From an uncultured Ruminococcus sp. (lineage in GTDB: Bacteria > Bacillota > Clostridia > Oscillospirales > Ruminococcaceae), in assembly GCA_947624255.1 (NCBI GenBank), contig CANQJO010000003.1, forward strand, positions 96,852 to 160,851: a stretch of 64,000 bases of DNA, given 5' to 3'. Below are positions 9,135 to 18,246 of this stretch, in pieces. Positions within the stretch are counted from its first letter, which is position 1, and each line of letters opens with the position of its first letter. The position numbers were made by a program, and so were the translations under genes. The notes below the pieces were generated by a model. That model was not told the origin of the DNA, made no database searches, and was given only the letters and a program-made list of their open reading frames with translations.

Positions 9135-11071
9135 ATGTCAAGATCCTGAGCGAATTTTGCGTTCTTTTCGATGAAATTCCGTCTCGGCTCGACCTTATCT
9201 CCCATAAGAATGGTGAATGTCTCGTCAGCCCTGAGAGCGTCCTCCATAGAGATCTTTATGATAGTGCGACGCTCCGGATCCATAGTAGTTTCCCACAGCT
9301 GCATGGGATCCATTTCACCAAGACCTTTGTAGCGCTGTACATCGGGCTTGTATTTTCCCTCTTCCGAAAGCTCTGAAATATATCTGTCTCTCTCCTCATC
9401 AGAGAAAGCGTACCGCTCGTTTTTGCCCCGTGATACCTTGAAAAGAGGCGGCTGGGCGATGTAAACGTTTCCGTTGGTTATAAGAGGTCTCATGTAACGG
9501 AAAAAGAATGTCAGCAGGAGCGTTCTGATGTGCATACCGTCTACATCGGCATCTGCCATGATTATTACTTTTCCGTATCTCAGCTTTTCAATGTCGAAAT
9601 CCTCGCCTATGCCCGTTCCGAGAGCCGTGACCACCGGAGCAAGCTTGTCGTTGCCGTAAATGCGGTCTATACGTGCTTTCTCCACGTTGAGCATTTTTCC
9701 CCACAGCGAGAGTATTGCCTGATAGCGTCTGTCACGCCCCTGTTTTGCCGAACCGCCGGCGGAGTCTCCCTCGACGATATAGATCTCTGTATAGCGATTG
9801 TCTCTCTCTGCGCAGTCGGCAAGTTTTTCCGGCATGGAGGTCTTTCCGAATGCGTTCTTGCTGCGTTCAGCCTCACGAGCCTTTTTCGCCGCCTCACGTG
9901 CTTTCAGAGCGGAGATGCTCTTTTCAAAGATCATTTTTCCGACATCGGGATTCTCCTCAAGGAAATTCATAAGCTTTTCCATGACGAGCTTTTCAACAAA
10001 AGGCTTTACTTCGGGATTTCCAAGTCTTCCCTTTGTCTGACCTTCAAACTCACACTCTGTCAGCTTTACCGAGATTATGGCTGTCAGTCCCTCACGAACA
10101 TCATCGCCCGTGAGTTTCTCCTTATCTTTAAGAAGTCCCATTTTTCTGCCATATTCGTTTATGACCTTTGTGAGAGCGTTCTTAAAGCCCGTTTCGTGCG
10201 AACCTCCGTCCTTTGTGTGGATATTATTCGCAAATGAAAGTATAACTTCATTATAGCTGTCATTGTACTGCATTGCTATCTCCGCAAAAGAGTCTCCCTG
10301 CTTTCCGGAGATATATATTACCTCACCGCTGAGACTTTCGAGACCTCTCGTGGCGTGGATATGCTCTACAAACTGACGTATTCCTCCCTCATAGTGAAGC
10401 GTTTCTGAGAGGATATTCTCCTCGTCACGCTTATCGGAGAATATTATCCTTACTCCGGCGTTGAGAAATGCCTGTTCACGGAGACGTTTCAGCAGCACTT
10501 CATAATCGTAGACAGTCGTTTCAAAGATCTCATCGTCCGCTTTGAACATTACGCTTGTACCTGTTTCTTCGGTATCGCCGATGATCTTCAGCTCCTCGGA
10601 GTAGTTTCCACGTTCAAAACGCTGAAAATAAACATGATGACCGTCCTTGACCGTAAGCTCCAGCCACTGCGACAGGGCATTGACAACAGATGCTCCCACG
10701 CCGTGAAGACCTCCCGAGACTTTATATCCGCCGCCGCCGAATTTTCCTCCCGCATGGAGCATCGTATAAACGACTGTTGCGGCAGATATTTTCTCCTTGG
10801 GGTGTATTCCTACGGGAATTCCTCGTCCGTTATCCGAAACACGGATAATATCTCCCTTTAGTATCTCAACGGTGATCTCTGTGCAGTAGCCTGCAAGAGC
10901 CTCATCAATAGAGTTATCAACAATTTCATAAACAAGATGATGAAGACCTCCCGGACCGCTTGAACCGATGTACATTCCGGGACGCTTTCTTACGGCTTCA
11001 AGCCCCTCCAGCACCTGTATGTCATCTGCGCCGTAGCTGATGTCATTCTGCTGATTTTCTGCCTGACTCAT
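9131..11071 (-). CDS. gyrB: DNA gyrase subunit B
   Basis: A 646-aa ATPase subunit of DNA gyrase. The GHKL ATP site shows [23 protein letters not shown] and the lid [15 protein letters not shown]. The TOPRIM domain shows [15 protein letters not shown] and [12 protein letters not shown], and the C-terminus has the RYKGLGEM motif. The length is normal for Gram-positive GyrB. A good ribosome site (GGAGG, 7 nt before ATG) lies inside the 3' end of remB, which overlaps the start of gyrB by 29 bp. Confidence 0.97.
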   Translation of the reverse strand: MSQAENQQNDISYGADDIQVLEGLEAVRKRPGMYIGSSGPGGLHHLVYEIVDNSIDEALAGYCTEITVEILKGDIIRVSDNGRGIPVGIHPKEKISAATVVYTMLHAGGKFGGGGYKVSGGLHGVGASVVNALSQWLELTVKDGHHVYFQRFERGNYSEELKIIGDTEETGTSVMFKADDEIFETTVYDYEVLLKRLREQAFLNAGVRIIFSDKRDEENILSETLHYEGGIRQFVEHIHATRGLESLSGEVIYISGKQGDSFAEIAMQYNDSYNEVILSFANNIHTKDGGSHETGFKNALTKVINEYGRKMGLLKDKEKLTGDDVREGLTAIISVKLTECEFEGQTKGRLGNPEVKPFVEKLVMEKLMNFLEENPDVGKMIFEKSISALKAREAAKKAREAERSKNAFGKTSMPEKLADCAERDNRYTEIYIVEGDSAGGSAKQGRDRRYQAILSLWGKMLNVEKARIDRIYGNDKLAPVVTALGTGIGEDFDIEKLRYGKVIIMADADVDGMHIRTLLLTFFFRYMRPLITNGNVYIAQPPLFKVSRGKNERYAFSDEERDRYISELSEEGKYKPDVQRYKGLGEMDPMQLWETTMDPERRTIIKISMEDALRADETFTILMGDKVEPRRNFIEKNAKFAQDLDI

Positions 11072-11339
11072 AATTTACCTCCGTTAAGGCAGCATCGCAC
11101 AAACGCTTTTTCAGCGTTGTTGCCGATAGCTGTGATATATATATTCTTTCTCTTTTTCTTTCAACGGCTACTATAAAGCTTTTGGGCATCTCGTAGGTCG
11201 TATACACGCAATTTTTTTCCTTTTCAGCCCTTTCAAGGAGCTTTTTTGTACACTTTTCAACAGTTGTATTCTCAATGTCGAAAATTCCCACTATATTTTT
11301 AGTATCGACCATATAGCCGCTGCCGATGTGAAGATACAT
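11043..11339 (-). CDS. remB: RemB/YaaB, DUF370 extracellular-matrix regulator homologue
   Basis: A 98-aa member of the RemA/RemB (DUF370) family. In Bacillus RemA is a DNA-binding activator of matrix genes, and RemB sits between recF and gyrB exactly as here. The N-terminus [24 protein letters not shown] is diagnostic. The protein is longer than the usual 80-90 residues: the last 25-30 residues run through a hairpin repeat (11088-11124) and into the gyrB start. It follows the recF stop directly, with no spacer. Confidence 0.85.
   Translation of the reverse strand: MYLHIGSGYMVDTKNIVGIFDIENTTVEKCTKKLLERAEKEKNCVYTTYEMPKSFIVAVERKRERIYISQLSATTLKKRLCDAALTEVNYESGRKSAE
11088..11124. repeat. GCAGCA-type hairpin repeat, copy inside the remB 3' end
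   Basis: Imperfect inverted repeat: GGCAGCATCGCACAAACGC facing GCGTTGTTGCC, with a T-rich loop. It resembles the hairpins at 31165, 58726 and 62524. It encodes part of the extended RemB C-terminus. Confidence 0.45.
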
Positions 11340-12458
11340 TCAGCATTCCTCCGTTATCCTGCCGCCGCTTATTCTCATGAGCTTTCCCTTTATCTCCGGC
11401 AGAAGTGAGCTTTCATTGCAGACCGTGATAAATACCTGCATTCCCTTTATCATATCGAATATGAATTTCTGCCGGGTGCTGTCAAGCTCTCCCATAACGT
11501 CATCAAGGAATATCACGGGAGCTTCTTTTGAACGCTTTCTGAATATCTCTGCCTGAGCGAGTTTCATCACCAGAGCGGCACTTTTTACCTGCCCTTGTGA
11601 GCCGAAATCTCTTGCGCTCATGCCGTTTATTTTTATGAGGATCTCATCTCTGTTGACACCGGAGTGTGTCATGCCTGTTCTGATGTCGTACTCCTGAGTT
11701 TCACGCAGTTTCTGAAAATACTGCTGATAGACGACCTCGTTGCATGGTTTTTCAAAATCCTCCGGCTTGAAGACCGAGGATCTGTATTCAAGCTCCATGA
11801 TCTCTTTGCCGCCGGATATCGTTTTGTACAGTCTGCCGCAGATATCGTTTATCTGAGCAACATACTCATTGCGCATATACGAGATCAATGTTCCCTCATG
11901 AGCTGCCTGTCTGTCCCATATCTCAAGCTCCGAGGGAGAGGCGTTCCCTTGCTGTATCTCTTTCAAGAGCGCATTTCTCTGATTGAGTATGAGATTGCTT
12001 TTGTTTATATGCACCACGAATATCGGATTCAGCTGTGAAGCTGCCATATCAATAAAATTACGTCTTCGCTCCGGAGAGCCTTTTATAAGCTCCACATCAT
12101 CGGGAATGAATGCAATGCACTTGAAAACATCAAACAGCGCACTTGTACCTCTCTGCTTCACGCCGTTGATGTGTATGATCTTGCCGGTATTTTTTGTCAT
12201 TTCATAGCTGATGTTGTGCTGTCTCAGACCGTCAAGCAGTCTGATCTCCGATCTCATTTTGCTGCCGGAAAGATGAATGTAGTCTTTTTCCTTAGAGCCG
12301 CGGAAGCTCCGGCAGCCCGAAAGTATCCACACAGCTTCAAGGAGATTTGTTTTACCCTGAGCATTTTTTCCGGAGATGATATTGTAGTCAGGATCGGGAT
12401 CAAATGATATTCCCGTGAGATTCCTGAACCCGTCTATTTCCGCATGAGTTATCCTCAC
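11340..12458 (-). CDS. recF: DNA replication/repair ATPase RecF
   Basis: A 372-aa SMC-like ATPase that helps load RecA at gapped DNA. The Walker A motif [14 protein letters not shown] lies near residue 30, the signature [19 protein letters not shown] near residue 280 and Walker [12 protein letters not shown] near residue 315. The start overlaps the yaaA stop by 4 bases (ATGA). Its place in dnaA-dnaN-yaaA-recF-remB-gyrB order is standard for Firmicutes. Confidence 0.96.
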   Translation of the reverse strand: MRITHAEIDGFRNLTGISFDPDPDYNIISGKNAQGKTNLLEAVWILSGCRSFRGSKEKDYIHLSGSKMRSEIRLLDGLRQHNISYEMTKNTGKIIHINGVKQRGTSALFDVFKCIAFIPDDVELIKGSPERRRNFIDMAASQLNPIFVVHINKSNLILNQRNALLKEIQQGNASPSELEIWDRQAAHEGTLISYMRNEYVAQINDICGRLYKTISGGKEIMELEYRSSVFKPEDFEKPCNEVVYQQYFQKLRETQEYDIRTGMTHSGVNRDEILIKINGMSARDFGSQGQVKSAALVMKLAQAEIFRKRSKEAPVIFLDDVMGELDSTRQKFIFDMIKGMQVFITVCNESSLLPEIKGKLMRISGGRITEEC

Positions 12459-12661
12459 TCTACCGTTACCTCTTCGTTTCCTAAAGCGACGATATCTCCG
12501 GGATGTATTTTCTTTCCTCTCATGGTGCAGACCTCGCCGTTTACCGTGACCTCTCCTGCCTGTATGAGAGCTTTTGCCTCACCGCCCGAACCGGTAAGGG
12601 CAGCAAATTTCAGGAGTGCATCGAGTTTGATGTACTCCGTTTCTATCCTGACAGTTCTCAT
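12455..12661 (-). CDS. yaaA: S4-domain protein YaaA
   Basis: A 68-aa RNA-binding S4 domain protein. The S4 core is visible in [24 protein letters not shown], followed by [21 protein letters not shown]. It lies between dnaN (10 bp) and recF (overlap), the conserved position of yaaA/RlbA. A role in ribosome assembly has been suggested for the family. Confidence 0.9.
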   Translation of the reverse strand: MRTVRIETEYIKLDALLKFAALTGSGGEAKALIQAGEVTVNGEVCTMRGKKIHPGDIVALGNEEVTVE

Positions 12662-12670
12662 TTTTTCTCC

Positions 12671-13774
12671 TTATTTTTTGAGCTGTATAGGCATTACAAG
12701 GAAGATGTAGTTATCTCCCTCCATAGGAAGCATCTCAATGACCTTCATAGGACCGTTGAACCTTACCCGTACCTTATCTCCCTCGGCAGCTTTCAGTCCG
12801 TCTATCAACAGCTTATTGTTGAAACCGATCGTTAATTCTTCGCCGGAGATATCAGCCGGAATAACATCGTTGATCCTGCCTATGCCGGTTTTGCAGCTTA
12901 TTCTGACTGCGCCGTCCTTTACCTCGCAGTGTATGGGCATTTTATTTTTTTCGTCAATGATGAGCGAGCATCTTTCAAGGCTTGCTGAAAACTCTCTCTT
13001 GCTGATAATTACCTCTGTCTTACATTCATTCGGAATGCTGACTCTGTAATTGTGGAAAGTTCCCTCCAACAGACGTGATATCACAAAAATTTTGTCTATC
13101 TCGAAAATGATATGACGGTTATTTGTGAATATCTTACATTCGTTTTCAGAATCCTCCCTAATAAGCGAGGATACCTCTGTAAGAGCTTTTTTCGGCACGA
13201 CAAAGCTGTACTGCTCACCGCACTCCATAGGCTCTGTTCTTATAGCAAGTCTGTAGCCGTCAATAGCGACCATTCGGAATGAGTTATCCTGTATCTCGAA
13301 AAGCTCGCCCGTAAGGATAGGCTTACTTTCGTTCACAGAGGCTGCATAGCTTGTCTGATTTATCATAGAGCGCAGAAGAGTCTGCTTTACGGTGAAGCTC
13401 TTCTCTGCGTCAACGTTTGGAAGCTCGGGATATTCGTCGGCGGATATTGCCTGAAAGCTGCATTCCGTATCATCGCAGGAGATCTCAACGGTGAGATTTT
13501 CATTGATAGAAAATTCTATAGTCTCGCCGGACATACGCCTTGTGAACTCGCTAAAGAGGCGGGAATTCATGACGAACTCTCCGCTGCCCTCGGTTTCAGC
13601 GATAACGGATGTTCTGATACCAAGCTCGAGATTGTAGCCGGTCAGATCAACCGAATCATTGTTTATCTGTACTTTTATACCTTCAAGTGCGGCGATGGTC
13701 GATTTCTGTGATACCGCACGTGAAACATAACCTATTGCCTCGCTGAGCGAAGCTCTTGAACATTTGAATTTCAT
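12671..13774 (-). CDS. dnaN: DNA polymerase III sliding clamp (beta subunit)
   Basis: A 367-aa processivity clamp that tethers the replicative polymerase to DNA. The N-terminus MKFKCSRASLSEAIGYVSRAV and the C-terminal PMQL segment, which helps form the partner-binding pocket, are characteristic, as are three repeats of the clamp fold. GAAAGGA precedes the ATG. It is the first gene of the minus-strand run leading away from oriC. Confidence 0.96.
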   Translation of the reverse strand: MKFKCSRASLSEAIGYVSRAVSQKSTIAALEGIKVQINNDSVDLTGYNLELGIRTSVIAETEGSGEFVMNSRLFSEFTRRMSGETIEFSINENLTVEISCDDTECSFQAISADEYPELPNVDAEKSFTVKQTLLRSMINQTSYAASVNESKPILTGELFEIQDNSFRMVAIDGYRLAIRTEPMECGEQYSFVVPKKALTEVSSLIREDSENECKIFTNNRHIIFEIDKIFVISRLLEGTFHNYRVSIPNECKTEVIISKREFSASLERCSLIIDEKNKMPIHCEVKDGAVRISCKTGIGRINDVIPADISGEELTIGFNNKLLIDGLKAAEGDKVRVRFNGPMKVIEMLPMEGDNYIFLVMPIQLKK

Positions 13775-14329
13775 AGATTTTCCTTTCTGAAGGGTGTTTA
13801 TACTGACAGCTCCCGAAAGATATCGGCTGATGATGATATAATAAGATAAGTATTATATATTTTGTATTTGTTGTATAGTCCGGGGAAAAGTCAATATGTC
13901 CGAATTTTTCCGAAATAAAGCCTTTTGCTTGTCCACAACGGTGTGTTGTAAATTTGTGGACAAATGTTTAATGAGCGGCTGTGATGAATGTCTCTGTTGA
14001 ATTTGTTTGCGTTTGTGGAGTTGAAGTTGACGAAAAGTGGAATATTTCGTGGAAAAAAATTACTTATCAACAGGAGGTGTTTAATTTGCCGGAAGTTGAA
14101 AAGTTGAAGGTTGAAAATTATTTTATAAAAAATTTTCCATGAGCTTGTATCTGTGCAGATACGGTTTTTTACATCATGTTGAATTCTCAACCAAGTTTTC
14201 AACACTCTGTTGAAACACCTGTTGACAAAATACTTTTCAACATACGGTGTGTCACCGCTCTCAACCACGCTTATCCGTCATTGGTGAAATTTGACGTGTC
14301 GTCATATATCATGAAAACAGATCATTTCA
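13775..14329. other. oriC: Probable chromosomal replication origin (oriC), dnaN-dnaA intergenic region
   Basis: A 555-bp gene-free region between dnaA and dnaN, the usual Firmicute origin site. Two DnaA boxes TTGTCCACA form an exact 10-bp inverted repeat (13929-13938 and 13954-13963), and a near-box TTATCAACA lies at 14064-14072. Towards dnaN comes a GC patch (CCGGGG near 13880) and then a very AT-rich tract (about 13838-13875), the same order as the B. subtilis unwinding region. A second AT-rich block is at 14115-14140. The six-mer GTTGAA or its complement TTCAAC occurs nine times between 13996 and 14241. No ORF or RNA gene is supported here. Confidence 0.8.
13929..13963. promoter_or_regulatory. 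Inverted pair of DnaA boxes
   Basis: TTGTCCACAA (13929-13938) and its exact complement TTGTGGACAA (13954-13963), separated by 15 bp. Each differs from TTATCCACA at one position (A to G). Confidence 0.75.
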
Positions 14330-15700
14330 TCAGGCTTTGCTTTTATCCCTTATATTTTTCATGAGATCTTCAACGAGACTTTTCAGGTTAGGATCTTTCT
14401 GCATTGCCTCGGTGATGCTTGTGACGGAGTAAACAATAGTAGAGTGATCTCGTCCGCCGAATTCCGTTCCGATAGATGCAAGGGGCATCTGAGTGATTTC
14501 TCTGACCACATAGATCGCTACCTTACGGGCAATGGAAATTTGCGCCGAACGCTTGTTTGAGCGAATATCATCGGGAGATACTCCATAGACGGTAGATACC
14601 TCGGAAATTATCTTCTCAACGGTTATAGGTATTGGCTGCTCGTCCGTGAGTACGTCTCTGATGACGCTCTGTGCCATTGATATGGTGATCGGACTTCCCG
14701 CAAAATGATTGAGTGCCTTTAAGCGCAGGACGGCTCCCTCAAGCTGACGTATATTTGATTTCAGACGGTTAGCCATAAATTCGCCTACCTCGCCGGGCAT
14801 CTTCAGCTCTAAAAGCTCGGATTTACGGTTGATTATGGCAAGCCTTGTCTCATAGTCGGGCGCAGAGATATCGGCGATCAGACCTCCCTCAAAGCGTGTG
14901 CGGAGTCTCTCTTCAAGAGTGAGCAGCTCCTTTGGCGGCTTGTCCGAGGTGATAACTATCTGCTTGCCCTCCTGATGAAGCCTGTAGAAGGTGTGGAAAA
15001 ATTCCTCCTGCATACGCTCTTTTCCGGCAAAGAACTGGATATCGTCTATCAGCAGAAAATCGGCATTTCTGTATTTATCGTGAAAATCGGATATGAGCTT
15101 CGTATTCAGAGCGTTAATAAGATCGTTGCCGAATGTTTCACTGGTGGCATACACAATATTCAATTCGGGATGATTTTTTCTGACCTCGTTGGCGATAGCT
15201 GTTATAAGGTGAGTTTTTCCCATTCCCGAAGGACCGTAGATGAACAGCGGATTATAGTCGGGAACAGCTTTTTCTCCGCAGTTTTTAGCTACTGATTTGC
15301 TGCACGCAAGTGCAAATTCATTTGAACGTCCCTCGATGAATGTATCAAAGGTGTAGTCATATTTTGCGAATTTATATGATTTTTCAAGCTCGGCGTTTTT
15401 CTTTTCAAGCTCATCATAGGTGGGAACGCTCACCGGCTCAGGCTCATCGGTTTCTACATTTATGATAATATTCACGTTGAAACCGAGCACCTTACTGAAT
15501 GCCTCTTTAAGAGTTTCGCCGTATTTTGTCATAACGATATCCTTCTGGAAATCTGTCTGGATCACAAAAATTGCATCTGTTCCGTTGAAACTCACCGGTT
15601 TCATCTGATCTATCCAAGTAGTAATTCCTATTTCAGGTATCTTATCATTTTCAAGGCAATATTTTTTTACATTTTCAAAAACTTCCTCGAATGAATTCAT
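14330..15700 (-). CDS. dnaA: Chromosomal replication initiator DnaA
   Basis: A 456-aa AAA+ initiator that binds DnaA boxes and melts oriC. It has Walker A GPSGMGKTHL, Walker B LLIDDIQF, the arginine-finger region and the C-terminal DnaA-box reader GGRDHSTIVYSV. The frame is open upstream to 15880, but the start is placed at 15700 (MNSFEEVFENVKKYC) because GGAGG lies 6 nt before this ATG and the DnaA N-terminal domain begins there. Transcription comes from the promoter at 15907-15935, which gives a leader of about 200 nt. Confidence 0.97.
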   Translation of the reverse strand: MNSFEEVFENVKKYCLENDKIPEIGITTWIDQMKPVSFNGTDAIFVIQTDFQKDIVMTKYGETLKEAFSKVLGFNVNIIINVETDEPEPVSVPTYDELEKKNAELEKSYKFAKYDYTFDTFIEGRSNEFALACSKSVAKNCGEKAVPDYNPLFIYGPSGMGKTHLITAIANEVRKNHPELNIVYATSETFGNDLINALNTKLISDFHDKYRNADFLLIDDIQFFAGKERMQEEFFHTFYRLHQEGKQIVITSDKPPKELLTLEERLRTRFEGGLIADISAPDYETRLAIINRKSELLELKMPGEVGEFMANRLKSNIRQLEGAVLRLKALNHFAGSPITISMAQSVIRDVLTDEQPIPITVEKIISEVSTVYGVSPDDIRSNKRSAQISIARKVAIYVVREITQMPLASIGTEFGGRDHSTIVYSVTSITEAMQKDPNLKSLVEDLMKNIRDKSKA

Positions 15701-15906
15701 ATTAAACCTCCGTATCAGATAAAATATAGACGATCTCCGAAAAAGATGTTCCGGCAAAAAGCAGCTATGTACAGCATTTGATACATCTCCCTCCGCCATA
15801 GTGCGCCTGCCCGGGAGATCAGATAAACAGTTTTTCAGAGAATGCCCGAAGATGATCGTTTGCTGACGATCTGCCGGCAACGATACTTTCCTATAATAAT
15901 ATATAC

Positions 15907-15935
15907 ATTATATCACAGAAAAGAGAAAATTGCAA
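15907..15935 (-). promoter_or_regulatory. Probable dnaA promoter
   Basis: On the minus strand TTGCAA (15935-15930) and TATAAT (15912-15907) are 17 bp apart. The leader of about 200 nt has a short hairpin, GATCGT/ACGATC at 15854-15871, and no DnaA box. The gap between this promoter and the rpmH promoter (15936-16098) is AT-rich and shows nothing else. Confidence 0.65.
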
Positions 15936-16098
15936 GCATTTTTTAAAAATTTTCCCTCCCGGTAATGAGTATATATCCCGAACCGGAAAATATGACCGTG
16001 AGATATATGTTTTCCGTCATCTTGTCTAAAATCGAATTCTTATAATTCATCTGTGTTGTAAATAAATATGAAAAAAATGTAAACTTTCTCATAAGCTA

Positions 16099-16127
16099 TT
16101 GACATATCTGTGATTTTGGTATATAAT
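16099..16127 (+). promoter_or_regulatory. Consensus SigA promoter of rpmH
   Basis: TTGACA (16099-16104) and TATAAT (16122-16127) with an exact 17-bp spacer, both hexamers perfect. Expected to be very strong, as usual for rpmH. Confidence 0.9.
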
Positions 16128-16198
16128 CTGTAAAGTGTAATAACAGCAGAAATAAAAGCTGTATGTATATGTGTTTCCCGGAGAGGAGGTCCGATTCA

Positions 16199-16333
16199 AT
16201 GAAAAGAACTTACCAGCCTAAGAAGCTCCACAGAAAGAAAGAGCACGGCTTTATGAAAAGAATGGCTACCAAAAACGGCAGAAAGGTTTTAGCTCGTAGA
16301 AGATCTAAGGGCAGAGCAAGATTAACTCACTGA
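16199..16333 (+). CDS. rpmH: 50S ribosomal protein L34
   Basis: A 44-aa ribosomal protein, [20 protein letters not shown] at the N-terminus and ending [11 protein letters not shown]. It is too small for most ORF cut-offs. AGAGGAGGT lies 8 nt before the ATG. It is the first gene of the rpmH-rnpA-yidD-yidC-khpB-mnmE-mnmG-rsmG series. Confidence 0.97.
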   Translation: MKRTYQPKKLHRKKEHGFMKRMATKNGRKVLARRRSKGRARLTH

Positions 16334-16340
16334 CGAGGTT

Positions 16341-16371
16341 GACCACAAAAACGTTTTTTGTGGTCTTTTTT
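16341..16371 (+). terminator. Intrinsic terminator between rpmH and rnpA
   Basis: Stem GACCACAAAAA (16341-16351) and TTTTTGTGGTC (16355-16365), a 3-nt loop, then T6. No clear separate promoter for rnpA was seen, so partial read-through probably sets the high rpmH to low rnpA ratio. Confidence 0.9.
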
Positions 16372-16432
16372 GTTAGAAATAACGAACATTCTGTGAGATA
16401 TGCTCTTACCGTACCGTATCAGGGTGATGATT

Positions 16433-16819
16433 ATGCTTTATACCGAGATCCTCAATGAAAACCGTGATTTTTTGCGGCTTTATAAAAAAGGCAGATCAAC
16501 TGCCTCAAAGTATTCCGTTATCTATGTAAGACCTAACGGCTTTCCTTATAACAGACTCGGCATCACCGCCGGAAAAAAAATCGGCAATGCTGTTCACCGC
16601 AACAGAGCTAAAAGGATCATCAGGCTCGCTTATCAGAGAGCTGAGGCGGAGCTTCCTGTCGGAATAGATATCGTTATTGTGGCAAGAGCTCCGATCTGTG
16701 AGATAAGTTCCGGCGTTTACTGCCATTATATGGGCAAGTACGCCGTTCCGGAGATAATGAGGCTATACAGAATGTTTCCCGTTTATGGGAATATTTCGGG
16801 ACTGAGAAGATCAAGATGA
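16433..16819 (+). CDS. rnpA: Ribonuclease P protein component
   Basis: A 128-aa basic protein cofactor of the RNase P ribozyme, which matures tRNA 5' ends. The RNR signature is clear (NAVHRNRAKRIIR, with GKKIGNAV before it). The open frame reaches 16400, but the ATG at 16433 is preferred: AGGG at 16421-16424 is 8 nt upstream and the protein then begins MLYTEILNENRDFLRLYKKG, as in homologues. The 3' end overlaps yidD by 4 bp. Confidence 0.94.
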   Translation: MLYTEILNENRDFLRLYKKGRSTASKYSVIYVRPNGFPYNRLGITAGKKIGNAVHRNRAKRIIRLAYQRAEAELPVGIDIVIVARAPICEISSGVYCHYMGKYAVPEIMRLYRMFPVYGNISGLRRSR

Positions 16820-17103
16820 AGTATCCGGCAATGTTATTGATAAAATTTTATCAGAAATTCATATCTCCGCTGTTTCCTGCTAAATGCAAGTATCACCCCA
16901 CGTGCAGCGCATATGCTCTCACAGCATTTCAGCGATTTGGTTTCTTCAGAGGTTCGCTCCTTGCCGTGTGGAGGATACTTCGATGCAATCCGTGGTCAAT
17001 GGGCGGCATAGATCCCGTCCCCGAAAAATTTACTTTCAAGAGAAATATAAATGCCTTTTTGTTTGAAGATGAAATAGAGAAAGAGGACATCAATAATGAT
17101 TAA
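16816..17103 (+). CDS. yidD: Membrane protein insertion efficiency factor YidD
   Basis: A 95-aa amphipathic membrane-associated protein that assists YidC. The diagnostic motif KCKYHPTCSAYALTAFQRFG and GGIDPVPEKF are present. The ATG overlaps the rnpA stop, and yidC follows after 12 bp. The C-terminal tail is acidic (FEDEIEKEDINND). Confidence 0.95.
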   Translation: MKYPAMLLIKFYQKFISPLFPAKCKYHPTCSAYALTAFQRFGFFRGSLLAVWRILRCNPWSMGGIDPVPEKFTFKRNINAFLFEDEIEKEDINND

Positions 17104-17115
17104 GAGGGATGAAAT

Positions 17116-18225
17116 TTGAACGCACTTTATGATATCATCGGTATCCCTTTCGGATATCTTATGCTGCTTATAAACCGTTTTTTCAACAATTATGCTTTTT
17201 CGATAATTATTTTTACCGTTGTGACAAAGATACTTATGTTTCCGGTAAACTATAAAACTCAGAAAAGCTCGGCTCGTATGCAGCTGTTGAATCCAAAGCT
17301 CGAAAAGCTCAGAAAGAGCTTTCAGAACAATCCTACAAGACTTCAGCAGGAGCAGCAGAAACTGTACGTTGAGGAGGGCATAAATCCTATGGGAAGCTGC
17401 CTTCCCGCATTCATTCAGATGTTTCTGCTCTTCGGTGTGCTTGACGTTGTTTATAAGCCTATAACTCACATTTTACGCATAAGCAAGGACGTGAGAAGGG
17501 CTGCCGCCGGCATCGCCGGTACAAAGCTCTCAGACCTCAGATGTGAGCTTCGCATGATGAGTGATCTGAACAGCGATTCCTCAAAATATTCGGCTCTGGG
17601 TGAGAATTTCATGTCAAAGGTGCATGAATTCAGCGATAATTTCACACTTTTCGGAGCAAATCTCGGCGCATATCCACAGCTGCACCCCGATACTTGGACA
17701 AAGGAAGCCTTCATTCTTTTTTGCATACCGTTTCTTGCAGGTCTTGCACAGCTTCTGTCTTCGGTTTACAGCATTGTCCACCAGAAAAAAACTAATCCCG
17801 GTGTGCAGGGGGGCGGATGTCTCACATTCATGATGATTTTCATGCCGCTGCTTTCCGTATGGTTCGCATTTCAGGTACCTGCCGGCGTGGGATTCTACTG
17901 GATCTGGTCAGCCCTTTTCAGTTTCCTTATTCAGTTAGGTCTTAACCTGTATTTCACTCCGGAACGCTCTGAGGCTATCAATCAGAAAGAAAAAGAAAAG
18001 GCTCGCATCTATGCCGAAAAACACCCGGAGAAAAAGACGTTCATGCAGCGTATGATGGAGCAGCAGGAGCTTCTTGAGCAACAGCAAAGAGGCATGAAAA
18101 AACAGAACGGCGAAAAGTTCTCAAGATCGGAAATGAATAAGTATAACCGTGAGCGCATCAAGGAAGCAAGACGGCGTATGGCTGAGGATTACGGCGAAGA
18201 ATATGATGATATTGATGAGGATTGA
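17116..18225 (+). CDS. yidC: YidC/Oxa1-type membrane protein insertase
   Basis: A 369-aa polytopic insertase that helps membrane proteins fold into the bilayer. Helices are visible at about residues 22-45, 93-115, 195-215 and 235-275, with the cytoplasmic coiled region between the first two (ARMQLLNPKLEKLRKSFQNN) and NPMGSCLPAFIQM. The start is a TTG at 17116, preceded by AGAGGG; no in-frame ATG fits. The C-terminal tail from about residue 285 is highly charged (Lys/Glu/Gln) and cytoplasmic, as in species where it contacts ribosomes. No lipobox is seen. Confidence 0.93.
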   Translation: MNALYDIIGIPFGYLMLLINRFFNNYAFSIIIFTVVTKILMFPVNYKTQKSSARMQLLNPKLEKLRKSFQNNPTRLQQEQQKLYVEEGINPMGSCLPAFIQMFLLFGVLDVVYKPITHILRISKDVRRAAAGIAGTKLSDLRCELRMMSDLNSDSSKYSALGENFMSKVHEFSDNFTLFGANLGAYPQLHPDTWTKEAFILFCIPFLAGLAQLLSSVYSIVHQKKTNPGVQGGGCLTFMMIFMPLLSVWFAFQVPAGVGFYWIWSALFSFLIQLGLNLYFTPERSEAINQKEKEKARIYAEKHPEKKTFMQRMMEQQELLEQQQRGMKKQNGEKFSRSEMNKYNRERIKEARRRMAEDYGEEYDDIDED

Positions 18226-18246
18226 TTCCTCATGGGAGGTATAAAT

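Noticed and set aside
9530..10237. A long plus-strand open frame of 235 codons opposite gyrB.
   Set aside because: It is a shadow of gyrB, with no ribosome site and no recognisable protein features; similar shadows lie opposite gyrA, ilvD and others.
13732..13750. A half parS (GCACGTGAAACA) at the 5' end of dnaN.
   Set aside because: Only about 12 of 16 positions match, all in one half; it is coding sequence for dnaN.
15701..15880. A 60-residue N-terminal extension of DnaA in the same frame.
   Set aside because: The extension has no homology to DnaA, and the ATG at 15700 has a good GGAGG; the upstream open frame is chance.
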